Assembly (NCBI GenBank): GCA_031409515.1 | Contig: JANNXJ010000001.1 | Coordinates: 62,001-126,000, forward strand | Direction: 5' to 3' | Length of the DNA stretch: 64,000 bases | DNA from: SHZI01 sp031409515 | GTDB taxonomy: Bacteria; Pseudomonadota; Gammaproteobacteria; Steroidobacterales; GCA-2729495 | Part shown: piece by piece, positions 8,269-17,796 of the stretch | Layout of the letters: the number at the start of each line of letters is the position of its first letter | Numbering within the stretch: position 1 is the first letter of the stretch | Made by a program: the position numbers and the translations under genes | The notes under the pieces: generated by a model | Databases searched by the model: none | Told to the model about the DNA's origin: nothing | Seen by the model: only the letters and a program-made list of their open reading frames with translations

Positions 8269-9747
8269 GTGGCGAATTCCCTGCTGACGGGCCAGCGACG
8301 CGCTGGCTTGCTGCTGCATCCCACCTCATTGCCAGGACCCTGGGAGGCCGGCGTGATGGGCAGCGCTGCGTCCCGCTTTCTGGACTGGCTCCGGGAGGGC
8401 GGCTTCCGTTTGTGGCAGATGTTGCCTGTGGGCCCGGTCGGCTCGTCCCTCTCGCCGTACCAGTTGAGCTCCGCCTTTGCAGGCAACCCACGGTTGATCG
8501 ATCCCGAAGCCCTGCGAGCTTCTGGCTGGTTGGCGTCCGGGGCGGCTACCAGCGGCGGTACCTGGGACGAGCGCAGGGCACTGCTGCACGAGGCCTGGTT
8601 GGGCTTTCAGGCGCGTGCGAACCCCGAGGAGCGGCAGGCGTTCAGCACTTACTGGCAGGCGGAGCGCCACTGGCTGCTGCCCTTCGCCCTGTTTCGGGCA
8701 GCACGCAGCCGCCACGGCGACGGGGGGTGGTGGACCTGGCCCGAGGCTATCCGGACCCGCACCCCTGCTGCCACGGGCCGCCTGCTGCAGGATGCTGCGC
8801 CTGAGATCCGCGAGACAGCCTTCGAACAGTGGGTGTTCGACCGTCAATGGACTGCGCTGCGCCATCAGGCCCGGGAGCGCGGGATAGAACTCATTGGTGA
8901 TCTGCCCATCTACGCCGATCTCGACAGCGCCGATGTGTGGTGGCACCGCCGGCTCTTTCGTGTGGATGCCCAGGGCCAGCCGGCAGTCGTCGCGGGGGTC
9001 CCGCCGGACTACTTCAGTGCCGAGGGACAGAAGTGGGGTAATCCACTCTACGACTGGGAGGCAATGCGTGCCGACGGTTTCAGGTGGTGGGTGGAGCGGG
9101 TCCGCTCCCAGTTGCGGCGTTTCGACTATCTGCGGATTGATCACTTCCGGGGCCTGCAGGCTTACTGGGAAGTCCCCGCAGCTGCTGCCAGCGCCCGGGA
9201 AGGGCGGTGGCAGCTGGCACCGGGCGCAGAACTGCTGCGGGCCCTCGGGGACGCGGCAGGCGGTCAGCCGTTCCTGGCCGAAGACCTGGGGACGATCACG
9301 GCCGACGTCCATGCGCTCCGGCAACAGTTCCGATTGCCGGGCATGCTGATTGCCCAGTTTGCCTTTGACGGTTCCGCAGACAATCCCTACCTTCCCGCCA
9401 ATCAGGTCGAGTCTGCCGTCATCTACTCCGGAACCCACGATAACGACACCGCGCTCGGCTGGTACCGGGGCCTGGATGAAGGGGGCCGGGACACTGTTCA
9501 CCGGACCCTGGGCTGCGGCCCTGGCGACATGCCCGGCGCGCTCCTGCGCTCGGTGTGGCAGTCCCCGGCCCAGATCGCCATGTTTCCGCTGCAGGATCTT
9601 CTGAATCTCGGCTCTGAGGCCCGGATGAACACGCCGGGAACGGTCAGCGGGAACTGGGGCTGGCGCTTCTCCTGGGAGCAGGTCCCTGCCGGTCTCGCTG
9701 CTGAGTGCCGCCGCCAGGGTGCAGAATCGGGCCGCTCTAGGCTGTAA
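8269..9747 (+). CDS. malQ: 4-alpha-glucanotransferase (GH77, amylomaltase)
   Basis: MalQ disproportionates malto-oligosaccharides, releasing glucose and lengthening chains; in a glycogen cluster it recycles short products of phosphorylase. The 492-residue length is typical of the short GH77 form. The nucleophile is Asp291 in RIDHFRGL, the acid/base is Glu338 in LAEDLG, and the third acidic residue lies in SGTHDNDT. The start is GTG, 16 bases after glgC. The 3' end overlaps the 3' end of glgA by 11 bases on the opposite strand, so transcripts from the two sides run into each other. Confidence 0.95.
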   Translation: MANSLLTGQRRAGLLLHPTSLPGPWEAGVMGSAASRFLDWLREGGFRLWQMLPVGPVGSSLSPYQLSSAFAGNPRLIDPEALRASGWLASGAATSGGTWDERRALLHEAWLGFQARANPEERQAFSTYWQAERHWLLPFALFRAARSRHGDGGWWTWPEAIRTRTPAATGRLLQDAAPEIRETAFEQWVFDRQWTALRHQARERGIELIGDLPIYADLDSADVWWHRRLFRVDAQGQPAVVAGVPPDYFSAEGQKWGNPLYDWEAMRADGFRWWVERVRSQLRRFDYLRIDHFRGLQAYWEVPAAAASAREGRWQLAPGAELLRALGDAAGGQPFLAEDLGTITADVHALRQQFRLPGMLIAQFAFDGSADNPYLPANQVESAVIYSGTHDNDTALGWYRGLDEGGRDTVHRTLGCGPGDMPGALLRSVWQSPAQIAMFPLQDLLNLGSEARMNTPGTVSGNWGWRFSWEQVPAGLAAECRRQGAESGRSRL

Positions 9748-11224
9748 GGCCTGCGAGTCGCGCGTAGAGCGCCTCGTAGTGGGGAGCCTGGTGGCGCCAG
9801 GAGTAGTCCTCAGCCATTCCATTTTGCTGGACCCGACCCCAGAGCGCTGGCTGATGAAACCAGCTGATGGCCTCACCGATCGCCCAGGACAATCCGGCAC
9901 CATCGGCATGCTTGAAGACGGCACCCGTACCTGTACCGCTCGCCGTTTCAAAGTGGCGGACCGTATCCTTCAGCCCGCCAGTTTCCCGCACGATCGGTAC
10001 GGCGCCGTAGCGCAGCGCGTACATCTGGGTCAGCCCGCAGGGCTCGTAGATGGAGGGCACCAGGAAGCAGTCGGACCCCGCGAAGACCAGCCGGGCTAGC
10101 GACTCATCCTGCACCTCAAAATAGCGGAAGAGGTCCGGGAACGTCTGCGCGACCTGCTGGAGCTGGCTTGCATAGCGCTCTTCGCCCTGGCCGACAACCA
10201 CCATCTGAACCTGCCGCTGGCGAAGCAGTGGCGGCAGGGCTTCGATCACGAGTTCGAGGCCTTTCTGCTCGGCCAGCCGGGTGACCATCCCCAGCAGGGG
10301 CACCGTCTGTCCGGGTAGCAGTCCTGCCTGCGCGATGAGCGCTTGGCGGCAGAGTGCTTTACCGGTCAGGTCCCGTGACTGGTAGTGCGCGGGGAGCCGG
10401 GCATCCGTGGCCGGGTCCCAGGCGCTGTAATCGACGCCGTTCAAGATCCCGACCAGGCGATTGCGCCGCTGCCGCAGCAGCGGATCGAGACCCTTGCCGT
10501 ACTCCGGCGTCAGGATCTCCAGCCCATGAGTGGGACTCACCGTGGTGAGGGCATCGGCGGCAGTGATGCCGTCCCGCAGGAAGTTGAGGTCATCGACTGG
10601 CTGAGGGCTCAGGCCCGGGGCATTCGGTGCCGGGGAGGGTTTCGACAGGAGACCCAGGTCGGCAGCCAGGGTGCCCGCGAAGACCCCCTGGTAGCCGATG
10701 TTGTGAATGGTCAGAACCGAGCTGGCGTCCCGCAGGTGTCGGGTCCGGCCATAGCCGTTGTTCAGCAGCACGGGCAGCAACGCGGCGTGCCAGTCATGGC
10801 AGTGAATGATCTCCGGGGACCAATCCAGCACCCTACAGAGCCGTAACGCGGCATGGGCGAGGAGGGCGAAGCGCCGCGCCTCCAGTTCGCCACCCCCGTA
10901 AATCGCGCCGGAGCCGAAGAATCCCGGGGCGTCAATCTGGTAGAGCAGGGGCTCCCGACCGCTGGTGCCGGCCACCTGCCGGAAGGCGTAAGCCGGGTGG
11001 ACTCCGCCCAGGGCAACCGGCGAAACCTCCAGTCCGTCCAGAACTATCGGGGTTCCGATCAGGCGGTCCCGATTGTCCACTGCCAGTCCCGGGTAGTGGG
11101 GCAAGACCACGCGAACGTCATGGCCAGCGTTTACCAGTGCCTTGCTAAGGCCGGTGACCATGTCGGCCAGGCCCCCGGTCTTGGCGAACGGGGCGTACTC
11201 CGCCGAGACCATGAGAATCCGCAT
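9737..11224 (-). CDS. glgA: Glycogen synthase, ADP-glucose type (GT5)
   Basis: GlgA transfers glucose from ADP-glucose to the non-reducing end of glycogen. The 495-residue protein starts MRILMVSAEYAPFAKTGGL, carrying the KTGGL motif that contacts the nucleotide sugar. The second GT-B domain holds the retaining-transferase E-x7-E region (IYEPCGLTQMYALRYG, then RETGGLKDTV). It lies just downstream of a small outer-membrane protein gene on the same strand (24-base gap) and converges with malQ. Confidence 0.96.
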   Translation of the reverse strand: MRILMVSAEYAPFAKTGGLADMVTGLSKALVNAGHDVRVVLPHYPGLAVDNRDRLIGTPIVLDGLEVSPVALGGVHPAYAFRQVAGTSGREPLLYQIDAPGFFGSGAIYGGGELEARRFALLAHAALRLCRVLDWSPEIIHCHDWHAALLPVLLNNGYGRTRHLRDASSVLTIHNIGYQGVFAGTLAADLGLLSKPSPAPNAPGLSPQPVDDLNFLRDGITAADALTTVSPTHGLEILTPEYGKGLDPLLRQRRNRLVGILNGVDYSAWDPATDARLPAHYQSRDLTGKALCRQALIAQAGLLPGQTVPLLGMVTRLAEQKGLELVIEALPPLLRQRQVQMVVVGQGEERYASQLQQVAQTFPDLFRYFEVQDESLARLVFAGSDCFLVPSIYEPCGLTQMYALRYGAVPIVRETGGLKDTVRHFETASGTGTGAVFKHADGAGLSWAIGEAISWFHQPALWGRVQQNGMAEDYSWRHQAPHYEALYARLAGLTA

Positions 11225-11248
11225 GGTGTCAGCTGCGCTGGCGGCTGA

Positions 11249-11932
11249 TCAGAAGGTATAGATCCCCATGAGCTGGGCCACCCAGATGAGGTCCGTCGTG
11301 TCGATGTCGTAGTAGCTCAGTTCTACCCGCACGCTGATGGGTGAATCGGTCTTCAGGTTCAGGCCCATGGCGGCGGTCAGGTCCGTGCCGCTTTTGTCAT
11401 AGTTCACCGATTCGTTACGCTGGGCAATCGGCGGGCCGGGCGTGGTGCCTACCTGGCGCTCGAAGCCGGCGTATTCAGCTTCCCAGTTGATGGCGCCCAC
11501 CTTGAGGTAAGCGTCCAGGCTCGCGCCGATCGGCGTGCTGCCGACGAGGTAGGCCTGGATGCCGGAGGTCGACATCTGGGTGGTCCACTCACGGCTCTGA
11601 CAGCCAAAGGTATTGCAGGCTAGGGGTAGCTCGTAGTTCTGCACGGCCTCGCCAAAGTCCGTGTAGCCCACCTCGACGCCGAAATTCTTGGTGAACATCC
11701 AGCCCAAAGTGGCATTCACGCTGACCTCGGTGCTGTCGAACCCCGGATCGCTGCCAATGGCGGCAACGTCTGCGGGCCTGTCGGGTACAAGGTTGAGCTG
11801 CTTCAGGCTCGACTCAGTCCCTGCAGCGCCGATGCCGATGCCCACGTAGCCGCCCGCGAATACCGCGGTCGGCAAGGCCAGCCCAGGTCCTGCAAGAACC
11901 ATTGCCATCAGTACGGTCAGTCTATTGGTCAT
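11249..11932 (-). CDS. Small outer-membrane beta-barrel protein
   Basis: A 227-residue precursor with a Sec signal peptide (cleavage probably after AVFA, residue 26). The mature part alternates hydrophobic and polar residues (GYVGIGIGAAG, VSVNATLGWMF, FGVEVGYTDFG) and ends in a C-terminal Phe (LMGIYTF), the usual signal for BAM-mediated insertion. It resembles the OmpA/OmpW-type 8-strand barrel group. The only two mature cysteines fall close together (ACNTFGCQS), suggesting a loop disulfide. GGGAG lies about 7 bases before the ATG. The role is unknown; co-orientation with glgA 24 bases away is probably incidental. Confidence 0.8.
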   Translation of the reverse strand: MTNRLTVLMAMVLAGPGLALPTAVFAGGYVGIGIGAAGTESSLKQLNLVPDRPADVAAIGSDPGFDSTEVSVNATLGWMFTKNFGVEVGYTDFGEAVQNYELPLACNTFGCQSREWTTQMSTSGIQAYLVGSTPIGASLDAYLKVGAINWEAEYAGFERQVGTTPGPPIAQRNESVNYDKSGTDLTAAMGLNLKTDSPISVRVELSYYDIDTTDLIWVAQLMGIYTF

Positions 11933-12003
11933 TCCCCGGCTCCCGAAACTATTCTGTTTGACTTATGTATCTATGAGGCTCTGCAGGACTCAATTTCGAG
12001 AGA

Positions 12004-12741
12004 TCAGAAGATTGTGTCTCGCCCCAGGAACTCGCCGAAGTACAACCGGGCGCTGAGTTCGAAACCCGTATCCGTGTCGAACACGATGCCCGTGGCCCGG
12101 AGAGTGAGGTAGTCGGTGACGTTGTAACCGAGCCCCAGCAGTACGTCATTATTGGAGATGTTCGAATCGCTCAGCTCCGAGTATCGAAAGCCAACCTCCA
12201 GCTCCACGTTTTCTGACATCACACTGCGGATCATGGCCTCGCCGAAATAACCCGTGTCGTCGGCGGAGACCAGCTGGCAAAGATTGTTGGGGGTCTGGAA
12301 CTTGGTGATGTCGATGTAACCCGCGCGCAGCTCGAAGTTGGTCTTTTCCGCGATCGGCAGGTAGGCACCAAGGCCCCCTGCGACCGCCTGGGAATCCCGG
12401 TTGTCCTTGGAGGTGATAGTGCCGCCTTCGCCGTCGTCGCACTCCACGGTCGAGCCGTTGAAGTTGCCGTCGAAGAACTGGCCGAAAACCTGGATTCCCA
12501 CCGGACCGACCTTGGCCAGACCCACCGAGCCGTTCAGCAGGATCCCCTCGTGGGTGCCGCCCGGCTGCTCCACGGCATAGAGCACGTCAGTCCACTCATA
12601 GCCGGCATCAAAATAAGAGTAACGGGGCCCACCCGTGTCCTCCTCTGCTGCGGCCGCGCTAATCCCGCCTGCTGCTGCGAGTGGCAGAAGCGCAACGCTC
12701 AGATACCGGGCAAACTTCGACCGGACAAGTCTCGAATTCAT
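12004..12741 (-). CDS. Small outer-membrane beta-barrel protein
   Basis: This is a 245-residue precursor beginning MNSRLVRSK. I prefer this ATG to the upstream one because GGGGGA lies 8 bases before it and because the basic n-region and hydrophobic core then form a proper signal peptide ending in SAAAA. The mature sequence has repeated beta-hairpin patterns (FDAGYEWTDVLY, ELEVGFRYSELSDS, LLGLGYNVTDYLTLRATGIVFD) and a terminal Phe, typical of an outer-membrane barrel. It has the same general build as the 11249-11932 protein 70 bases downstream. Its substrate or role cannot be read from the sequence. Confidence 0.75.
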   Translation of the reverse strand: MNSRLVRSKFARYLSVALLPLAAAGGISAAAAEEDTGGPRYSYFDAGYEWTDVLYAVEQPGGTHEGILLNGSVGLAKVGPVGIQVFGQFFDGNFNGSTVECDDGEGGTITSKDNRDSQAVAGGLGAYLPIAEKTNFELRAGYIDITKFQTPNNLCQLVSADDTGYFGEAMIRSVMSENVELEVGFRYSELSDSNISNNDVLLGLGYNVTDYLTLRATGIVFDTDTGFELSARLYFGEFLGRDTIF

Positions 12742-12788
12742 TAGGACGTTCCCCCAGATTACAGCGCGGATCCGCAAAGTCGAAAAGA

Positions 12789-12821
12789 CTATAGCGAATC
12801 GGCTCCAGACTGGCTATAGCG
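12789..12821. repeat. Direct repeat CTATAGCG in divergent intergenic region
   Basis: The octamer CTATAGCG occurs at 12789-12796 and 12814-12821, 25 bases apart, in the region between two divergently transcribed outer-membrane protein genes. The copies could be part of -10 elements or a regulator half-site. No known operator is recognised. Confidence 0.25.
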
Positions 12822-12952
12822 CGCCTCTGCCGGCGGGGTGCTTCGCCCGCGACGACTGCTAGTTGGGCAGGACCGCTGCCCGCCGTTGCCGGGTGTAGCG
12901 TTGGAGCGACCATTTGGTATTATGCCTCCGCAACTTTCGCGGGGGATTCGGA

Positions 12953-15931
12953 ATGACTATGTCTAGGAATGTCAGCGGCCGCACGGCTTTCGTCTGGCTC
13001 GCTTGTGCCGTGGTTCAGGCGCTGCCGATGGTTGCCAGCGCGCAGATCGAGGAAATCATAGTCAGCACCCGCCGCAAGGAAGAAAGCCTCCAGGATGTGC
13101 CCATCGCCGTGTCGGCGATCACGGCCGAGCAGATCCAGCGCCAGGGCATCACTGATCTGAAGGACGTGGTGGCCAACCAGCCCAGTGTGCAGTTCGACCA
13201 GTCCTTCGGTCCCTCCGACAACCGGATCACCATTCGTGGCTTGTCCAACACCCGAGGCCGGTCCAGCGTGGCTTTCCTGGTGGACGGTATCGACGTCACG
13301 ACGGAGAACCTGATTAACGCCGGATCCGGCCTGATCGCCAATCGCCGCCTGCTGAATGACGTGGAGCGCATCGAGGTCGTCAAGGGCCCCCAGAGCGCAC
13401 TCTACGGCCGCGCTGCCTTTGCCGGCGCCATCAGCTACATCACCCGGGATCCCGGTGACGAATTCAATGGCAGCGTCGGCTTCGATATCGGCGACTACGG
13501 CCGGCGGACGGTCACTGGCGTGGTCGGCGGCCCGTTGTCCGACACCTTCGGCGTCCGTATTACCGGTGTGCAGTTCAACGAGGACGGCTACTACCAGAAC
13601 AGCATCTCGGGAGAGAATGTGGGGGGCTCCGACGGTTATGGCGCAGCCCTGACCATGCTCTGGCGGCCGACAGACGCCGTCCGCGTGCGGACGCGCCTGG
13701 AATACAGCGAAGAAAACTACGACGTGCGGGCTGTGGTCAACCTGCAGGGTGATACGCCCTACGAACTTCCCCCCAATGCGGTGGTGATACAGCAGCCCTT
13801 CATTACCGGTGATCCTGCAACGCAGAGGGCCGGTTCCAGTGCCACCAACCTGTTCAATTTCGGCACTTTCTGTCCCAAATTTGGCTTTGATCCCACCAAT
13901 CCTCAGGGCCCTCCCGCCTTTTGCCTGCCGAAAGAACTCAAGAACGCCGGCGGGGTCAAGGTCGCGTTGAGCGAGGATGAAAACACCGGCAAGGATTTCT
14001 TTGGGACCAACACCACGACGTTCTTTGGCAGTCTGATCGCCAGCATCGACCTGGGTTATGGCACGATTTCGTCCTACACCGGGTGGACAGACTTCGACGC
14101 CGCTGATTCCTACGACCAGGACTACCAGGCCAGCACGAAGCTCGACTTCAATGGCAACGGCTCGGTGCCCTACACCTACGACGCCAACGGCAAGGTGACC
14201 GGCGGCCGCACCGATACACTGATGGGGCAGAACGAATCCAATCAGGAGACCAGCACCCGCCAGTACTCCCAGGAGTTCCGGTTCGCCACCCAGTGGGACG
14301 GTCCCGTCCAGCTCACCGCCGGCGCGCTCCTGTGGCAGGACATCCGGAAGCTCTACGACAGAAACAACATTACCTTCTGCGCGCCCTATGGGCGGGTTGG
14401 TGCCTCGGCTCTCACAGACTCCGCGGGCAACGTTGTTTTGAAGTATGCGTCGGTCCCCAGACCTGGTGAGCCATTGCCGCCATTGGTGCCCGTATTGAAC
14501 GCAACGACCGGTAGCCTCGCCAAGGCTGCGGGCGTCTGCGATGGCAATAACAATACGAACACCAGCTGGCAGGACTACCGGCGCCAGGTCTCGGACCCCC
14601 AGTACGCCGCAGTGTGGGATGCTCGCACCCGGGACGTGTCCTTCTACGGTCGCCTTGACTGGCAGATGACGGAAGACTTCAGCCTGAGTCTCGAAGACCG
14701 GTGGGTCAACGAGTCATTCAGCCTGAGCACCCCGGGAAACTCCAGCTGCACCGAGTCGGCCTTTGCCACGGGCAGCAACCCGACCGCTGGCTGGCCCATA
14801 GAGGCGCGCACCTATTGCGATATCGAGCGCATCGTGTTCAATCTCCAGCCAGGGACGATTCTCGATCCGGCCAACGGCACCCTGACCCAGCGGTACCAGG
14901 AGGGCTCCAGCTACTCCAACTACAACACGCCCAAGGTCACGCTGGCCTGGAAGGCGACGGACAGCACCAACCTCTTTTTCTCCTATGGCCAGGCCAAGAA
15001 GCCCGAAGGCATCAACCAGCTGGCCGGCGGCGGCGGTGCGGCCCCCCCCAGCATTGAGGACCAGCGTTTTGACGCCGAGGAACTGCAGTCCTGGGAGCTG
15101 GGCATAAAGACCAACTTTGAGGCGGGCGGGTTCTGGAATGTCAACAGCTCCATCTTCCTGCAGGATTACTCGGCGAAGCAGGTTGGTATTCAGGTCGTGT
15201 CTTCGGAAGGCATTTCCCAGCCCCGGATCATCAACGTGGGTGGCACGCAGGTCTGGGGCTTCGAGTTTGAAGTTCTCTGGCAGCCGGGCTTCATGGAGGG
15301 ACTCAGGCTGGGCCTTTCCGGGACACTGCTGGATGCCAAGTACACCGACTTTGTGGATGACACGCGGAATCTTGTGCGGGCCGCGGTCTACGGTTCTTGC
15401 CCGGTCATCTACAAGCTGGGCGACCAGGAATCCACAGACCCAGCGGCTTTTACCATCGTTGACACCAACAACGACGGCGCGGTGAACATTAGCGATGGCC
15501 AGCCGGTCGCCTTCTGCCGGCTGAATTACAACGGCAACCAGCTGGAGCGCTCGCCCAAGCAGTCTTACTCGTCGTCGCTGGTTCTCCAGAGGCCGTTCCT
15601 CGACACGCCCTTCGAGTACCTCGTCGAGCTGAACGGCAGCTGGCAGGACGAACGGTATGCAGACCCGGAAAACGTGGTGAAGCTGGCTGACTACGCCCGG
15701 CTGGACATGCTGCTCGGCCTGACTTCCGACAAGTGGGACGTCATTGCCTACATGAATAACGTCTTCGACGACGATACCTTCATCACGGGCGGCAGCGGTC
15801 CGGACTTTGGCGAGCAGGTCACCCAGCTCGGCTTCACGGCCGGCTTCGGCACCACCCACTATTTCGCCACGCTGCCGGACCCCCGGGTTATCGGGGTTCG
15901 CGCCACCTACCGGTTCGGAGAGGGCCGCTAA
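12953..15931 (+). CDS. TonB-dependent outer-membrane receptor
   Basis: A 992-residue receptor for energised uptake of a substrate across the outer membrane, driven by TonB-ExbBD. I start it at the ATG at 12953 (GGGGGA just upstream) rather than a TTG 39 bases earlier; this gives a clean signal peptide ending VASAQ. A TonB-box-like segment (EEIIVSTRRKEESLQDVPIAV region) leads into the plug domain (about residues 35-150, with ITIRGL and RIEVVKGPQSALYGR), followed by the barrel. The barrel includes long loops with cysteines. This TBDR type is abundant in gammaproteobacteria and sphingomonads that import glycans, terpenoids or aromatic compounds. The substrate is not evident, and no TonB or periplasmic binding protein gene is adjacent. 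Confidence 0.95.
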   Translation: MTMSRNVSGRTAFVWLACAVVQALPMVASAQIEEIIVSTRRKEESLQDVPIAVSAITAEQIQRQGITDLKDVVANQPSVQFDQSFGPSDNRITIRGLSNTRGRSSVAFLVDGIDVTTENLINAGSGLIANRRLLNDVERIEVVKGPQSALYGRAAFAGAISYITRDPGDEFNGSVGFDIGDYGRRTVTGVVGGPLSDTFGVRITGVQFNEDGYYQNSISGENVGGSDGYGAALTMLWRPTDAVRVRTRLEYSEENYDVRAVVNLQGDTPYELPPNAVVIQQPFITGDPATQRAGSSATNLFNFGTFCPKFGFDPTNPQGPPAFCLPKELKNAGGVKVALSEDENTGKDFFGTNTTTFFGSLIASIDLGYGTISSYTGWTDFDAADSYDQDYQASTKLDFNGNGSVPYTYDANGKVTGGRTDTLMGQNESNQETSTRQYSQEFRFATQWDGPVQLTAGALLWQDIRKLYDRNNITFCAPYGRVGASALTDSAGNVVLKYASVPRPGEPLPPLVPVLNATTGSLAKAAGVCDGNNNTNTSWQDYRRQVSDPQYAAVWDARTRDVSFYGRLDWQMTEDFSLSLEDRWVNESFSLSTPGNSSCTESAFATGSNPTAGWPIEARTYCDIERIVFNLQPGTILDPANGTLTQRYQEGSSYSNYNTPKVTLAWKATDSTNLFFSYGQAKKPEGINQLAGGGGAAPPSIEDQRFDAEELQSWELGIKTNFEAGGFWNVNSSIFLQDYSAKQVGIQVVSSEGISQPRIINVGGTQVWGFEFEVLWQPGFMEGLRLGLSGTLLDAKYTDFVDDTRNLVRAAVYGSCPVIYKLGDQESTDPAAFTIVDTNNDGAVNISDGQPVAFCRLNYNGNQLERSPKQSYSSSLVLQRPFLDTPFEYLVELNGSWQDERYADPENVVKLADYARLDMLLGLTSDKWDVIAYMNNVFDDDTFITGGSGPDFGEQVTQLGFTAGFGTTHYFATLPDPRVIGVRATYRFGEGR

Positions 15932-15978
15932 CACCGCCTTGGCGGGCCCTTTCAGTTCATCTCTGCGACGCAAGAAAA

Positions 15979-16010
15979 GACGCCCCGGGGACGCAAGTCC
16001 CCGGGGCGTC
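15979..16010. terminator. Strong bidirectional hairpin terminator
   Basis: A perfect 13-bp stem (GACGCCCCGGGGA with TCCCCGGGGCGTC) closes a 6-base loop. On the plus strand it is followed by GTTGTTT. On the minus strand it is followed by CTTTTCTTG, so it can end both the receptor transcript and the convergent transcript of the 16067-16741 gene. Confidence 0.85.
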
Positions 16011-16066
16011 GTTGTTTCCGGCTGCCAAATTCTGAGTGCGGGGTTCTAACCCGTGAGGCGCTGGCC

Positions 16067-16741
16067 CTAGCCAAGCACCTTCGTCGTGCCGATGAAGCCC
16101 ACGATACAAATCAGTGCGTAGGTCGACCAGATGATCACTGTCGACTTGGCCATCGTGCCACTGATGATTGCCTCGATCTCAGGCCTGGAGCCTTCGACGG
16201 CGAGTCGGCCGAAGGCCGCGCCGAGAGGGTCGAAGGCGATGATCATCCAGATCACCATCAGGTTAATGACCCCATAAAGGGCCACCTTCAGGTGCAGCCA
16301 GGGGACGTCCTGGACGAAGGGCCCATTGCCCAGCCAGGATGAGATGCAGAGGGCGATCACGGTGACGCCGACGAAGCCGGTGAGCCAGTTGGTGATCCCG
16401 GCCAGGCGGTGCCCCATCGGCTTGTCGTACCAGTAGGCGCCCGCCATGCTGATGGCCCACCAGACGATGCTGAAGAGCCACACGAGGGCTACGGCCAGGT
16501 CGGAAATGGGCAGGAAGCCCAGTTCCCGGGACAGCATGACACCGAAGGGCAGCGCGGCTTTCCACATGGTCCGGGGCAGCAGTTCAATGCGCAGGGCCAT
16601 GTGGAGCAGGGTCACCCGGGTCATGAAGCTCAGGCTGGGATCCGTGGACTTCCGGGCGGCCAGGTAGACGCCCATGTCCGTGCCTACCCAGAAAACGAAC
16701 ATCAGAGTGTGCGCGTAGAGCCACGCGGCGTATTCAGTCAT
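16067..16741 (-). CDS. Integral membrane protein of unknown function
   Basis: A 224-residue polytopic protein with about five hydrophobic helices: near residues 7-28, 82-104, 117-140, 150-172 and 198-220. The conserved-looking polar residues include His11, Asp22 and several Trp/His in the helices. This is reminiscent of CopD-like or heme-handling small membrane proteins, but I cannot place it in a named family. It is a single gene convergent with the TonB-dependent receptor across a strong terminator. Confidence 0.7.
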   Translation of the reverse strand: MTEYAAWLYAHTLMFVFWVGTDMGVYLAARKSTDPSLSFMTRVTLLHMALRIELLPRTMWKAALPFGVMLSRELGFLPISDLAVALVWLFSIVWWAISMAGAYWYDKPMGHRLAGITNWLTGFVGVTVIALCISSWLGNGPFVQDVPWLHLKVALYGVINLMVIWMIIAFDPLGAAFGRLAVEGSRPEIEAIISGTMAKSTVIIWSTYALICIVGFIGTTKVLG

Positions 16742-16883
16742 GGCTTGAGACTCTCCCTGGTAAACGTGTGCGGGACTTTACCTCAATCGCAGCAGGTGTC
16801 CGCAAGGCGGAGTGCCGGCCAGTAGGTGGCCAAGGGGTTCCTTGGTATTCTGACCATCCTGAGGAGCTGGCAAGGAGAACAGG

Positions 16884-17789
16884 GTGCGACCACACGTAGA
16901 ACTCATACAGCAGGCTGACTTGTGCTGGCACGCCGCGGAATTGCCCAGGGGCGAGGGGAAGGTTCGCCAGCGCAACATGTCCTACGACGAGGAGAATGGG
17001 GGAGCGTCCACCAAGCTCGTTTTTGACTCCAGCTGGCATCGTCCGGCCGGCTATCACCACGCCGATACCGAATGGTACGTGCTGGCCGGTGAGGTTCGCT
17101 TCGGGTCGCAGGTGCTCCGCAAGGGTGCTTACTTCCGGGCTCCCGCCGGGCTGCGGGTTCCCGCCCTGGCGGTCAAGGAAGGCACGGAGGTGCTGTTGTT
17201 CCGCGAGCTGCAGGACTGGGGCTTCACGACGTCTGCCAAGGACCGGCCGGGATTTGTTGCCCGGGGCCTCAACACCGCCTCCAGCGAGGCCGGAGTGCTC
17301 ACTCTGGTTGATACGACCCGCATGGAATGGATGCCCAACATCTATGAGGGTGACCAGCAGCGCTTCCTGAAGCTCAAGTTGCTGTTTCACGATCCCGCGC
17401 CGAAGGACAATCCCGAGAAGGGGTTTGTGACCATGATGTGCTGGGCTCCGCCGGGCTGGTCGGACAGCCGGCTGGTCCACCACCCGGTCTTCGAGGAGGC
17501 CTACACCCTGGACGGCCACCTGGACTACAACTTTGGGCGACTGGATGCGGGCACGTATTTTTTCCGGCCCTCCCGCGTCAAGCACGGGCACTTTATCTCC
17601 GGCGAAGAAAAGGGCTTCACCGGCATCTTTCGCATGGATGGTTCCATCATCAACTGGATCACCATCAACGAGAAGGTAACCGTTGAAGGCACGCCCCTGA
17701 ACTATGACCCCCGCACCCAGGGGCCGGTCATGGCCGGGATCCCGGTGCGGTCGCGATCCACTGGCGAGTGGGACAGGGACGGCCAGTAG
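16884..17789 (+). CDS. Double-cupin domain protein
   Basis: A 301-residue soluble protein with two cupin-like halves. The first (about residues 50-110) has HRPAGYHHADTEWYVLAGEV, the metal-binding HxH...E motif of cupin 1, with FRAPAG later. The second (about 185-265) has LVHHPVFEEAYTLDGHLDYN and YFFRPSRVKHGHF, a second metal-site pattern. Bicupins of this kind include dioxygenases and metal-dependent sugar or aromatic enzymes. It begins a five-gene plus-strand operon (GTG start, AAGGAG 8 bases upstream), so it probably acts on an intermediate of the same catabolic route. Confidence 0.8.
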   Translation: MRPHVELIQQADLCWHAAELPRGEGKVRQRNMSYDEENGGASTKLVFDSSWHRPAGYHHADTEWYVLAGEVRFGSQVLRKGAYFRAPAGLRVPALAVKEGTEVLLFRELQDWGFTTSAKDRPGFVARGLNTASSEAGVLTLVDTTRMEWMPNIYEGDQQRFLKLKLLFHDPAPKDNPEKGFVTMMCWAPPGWSDSRLVHHPVFEEAYTLDGHLDYNFGRLDAGTYFFRPSRVKHGHFISGEEKGFTGIFRMDGSIINWITINEKVTVEGTPLNYDPRTQGPVMAGIPVRSRSTGEWDRDGQ

Positions 17790-17796
17790 GCAGTCA

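Noticed and set aside
14714..15973. Minus-strand open frame of 419 codons
   Set aside because: Antisense to the barrel part of the TonB-dependent receptor.
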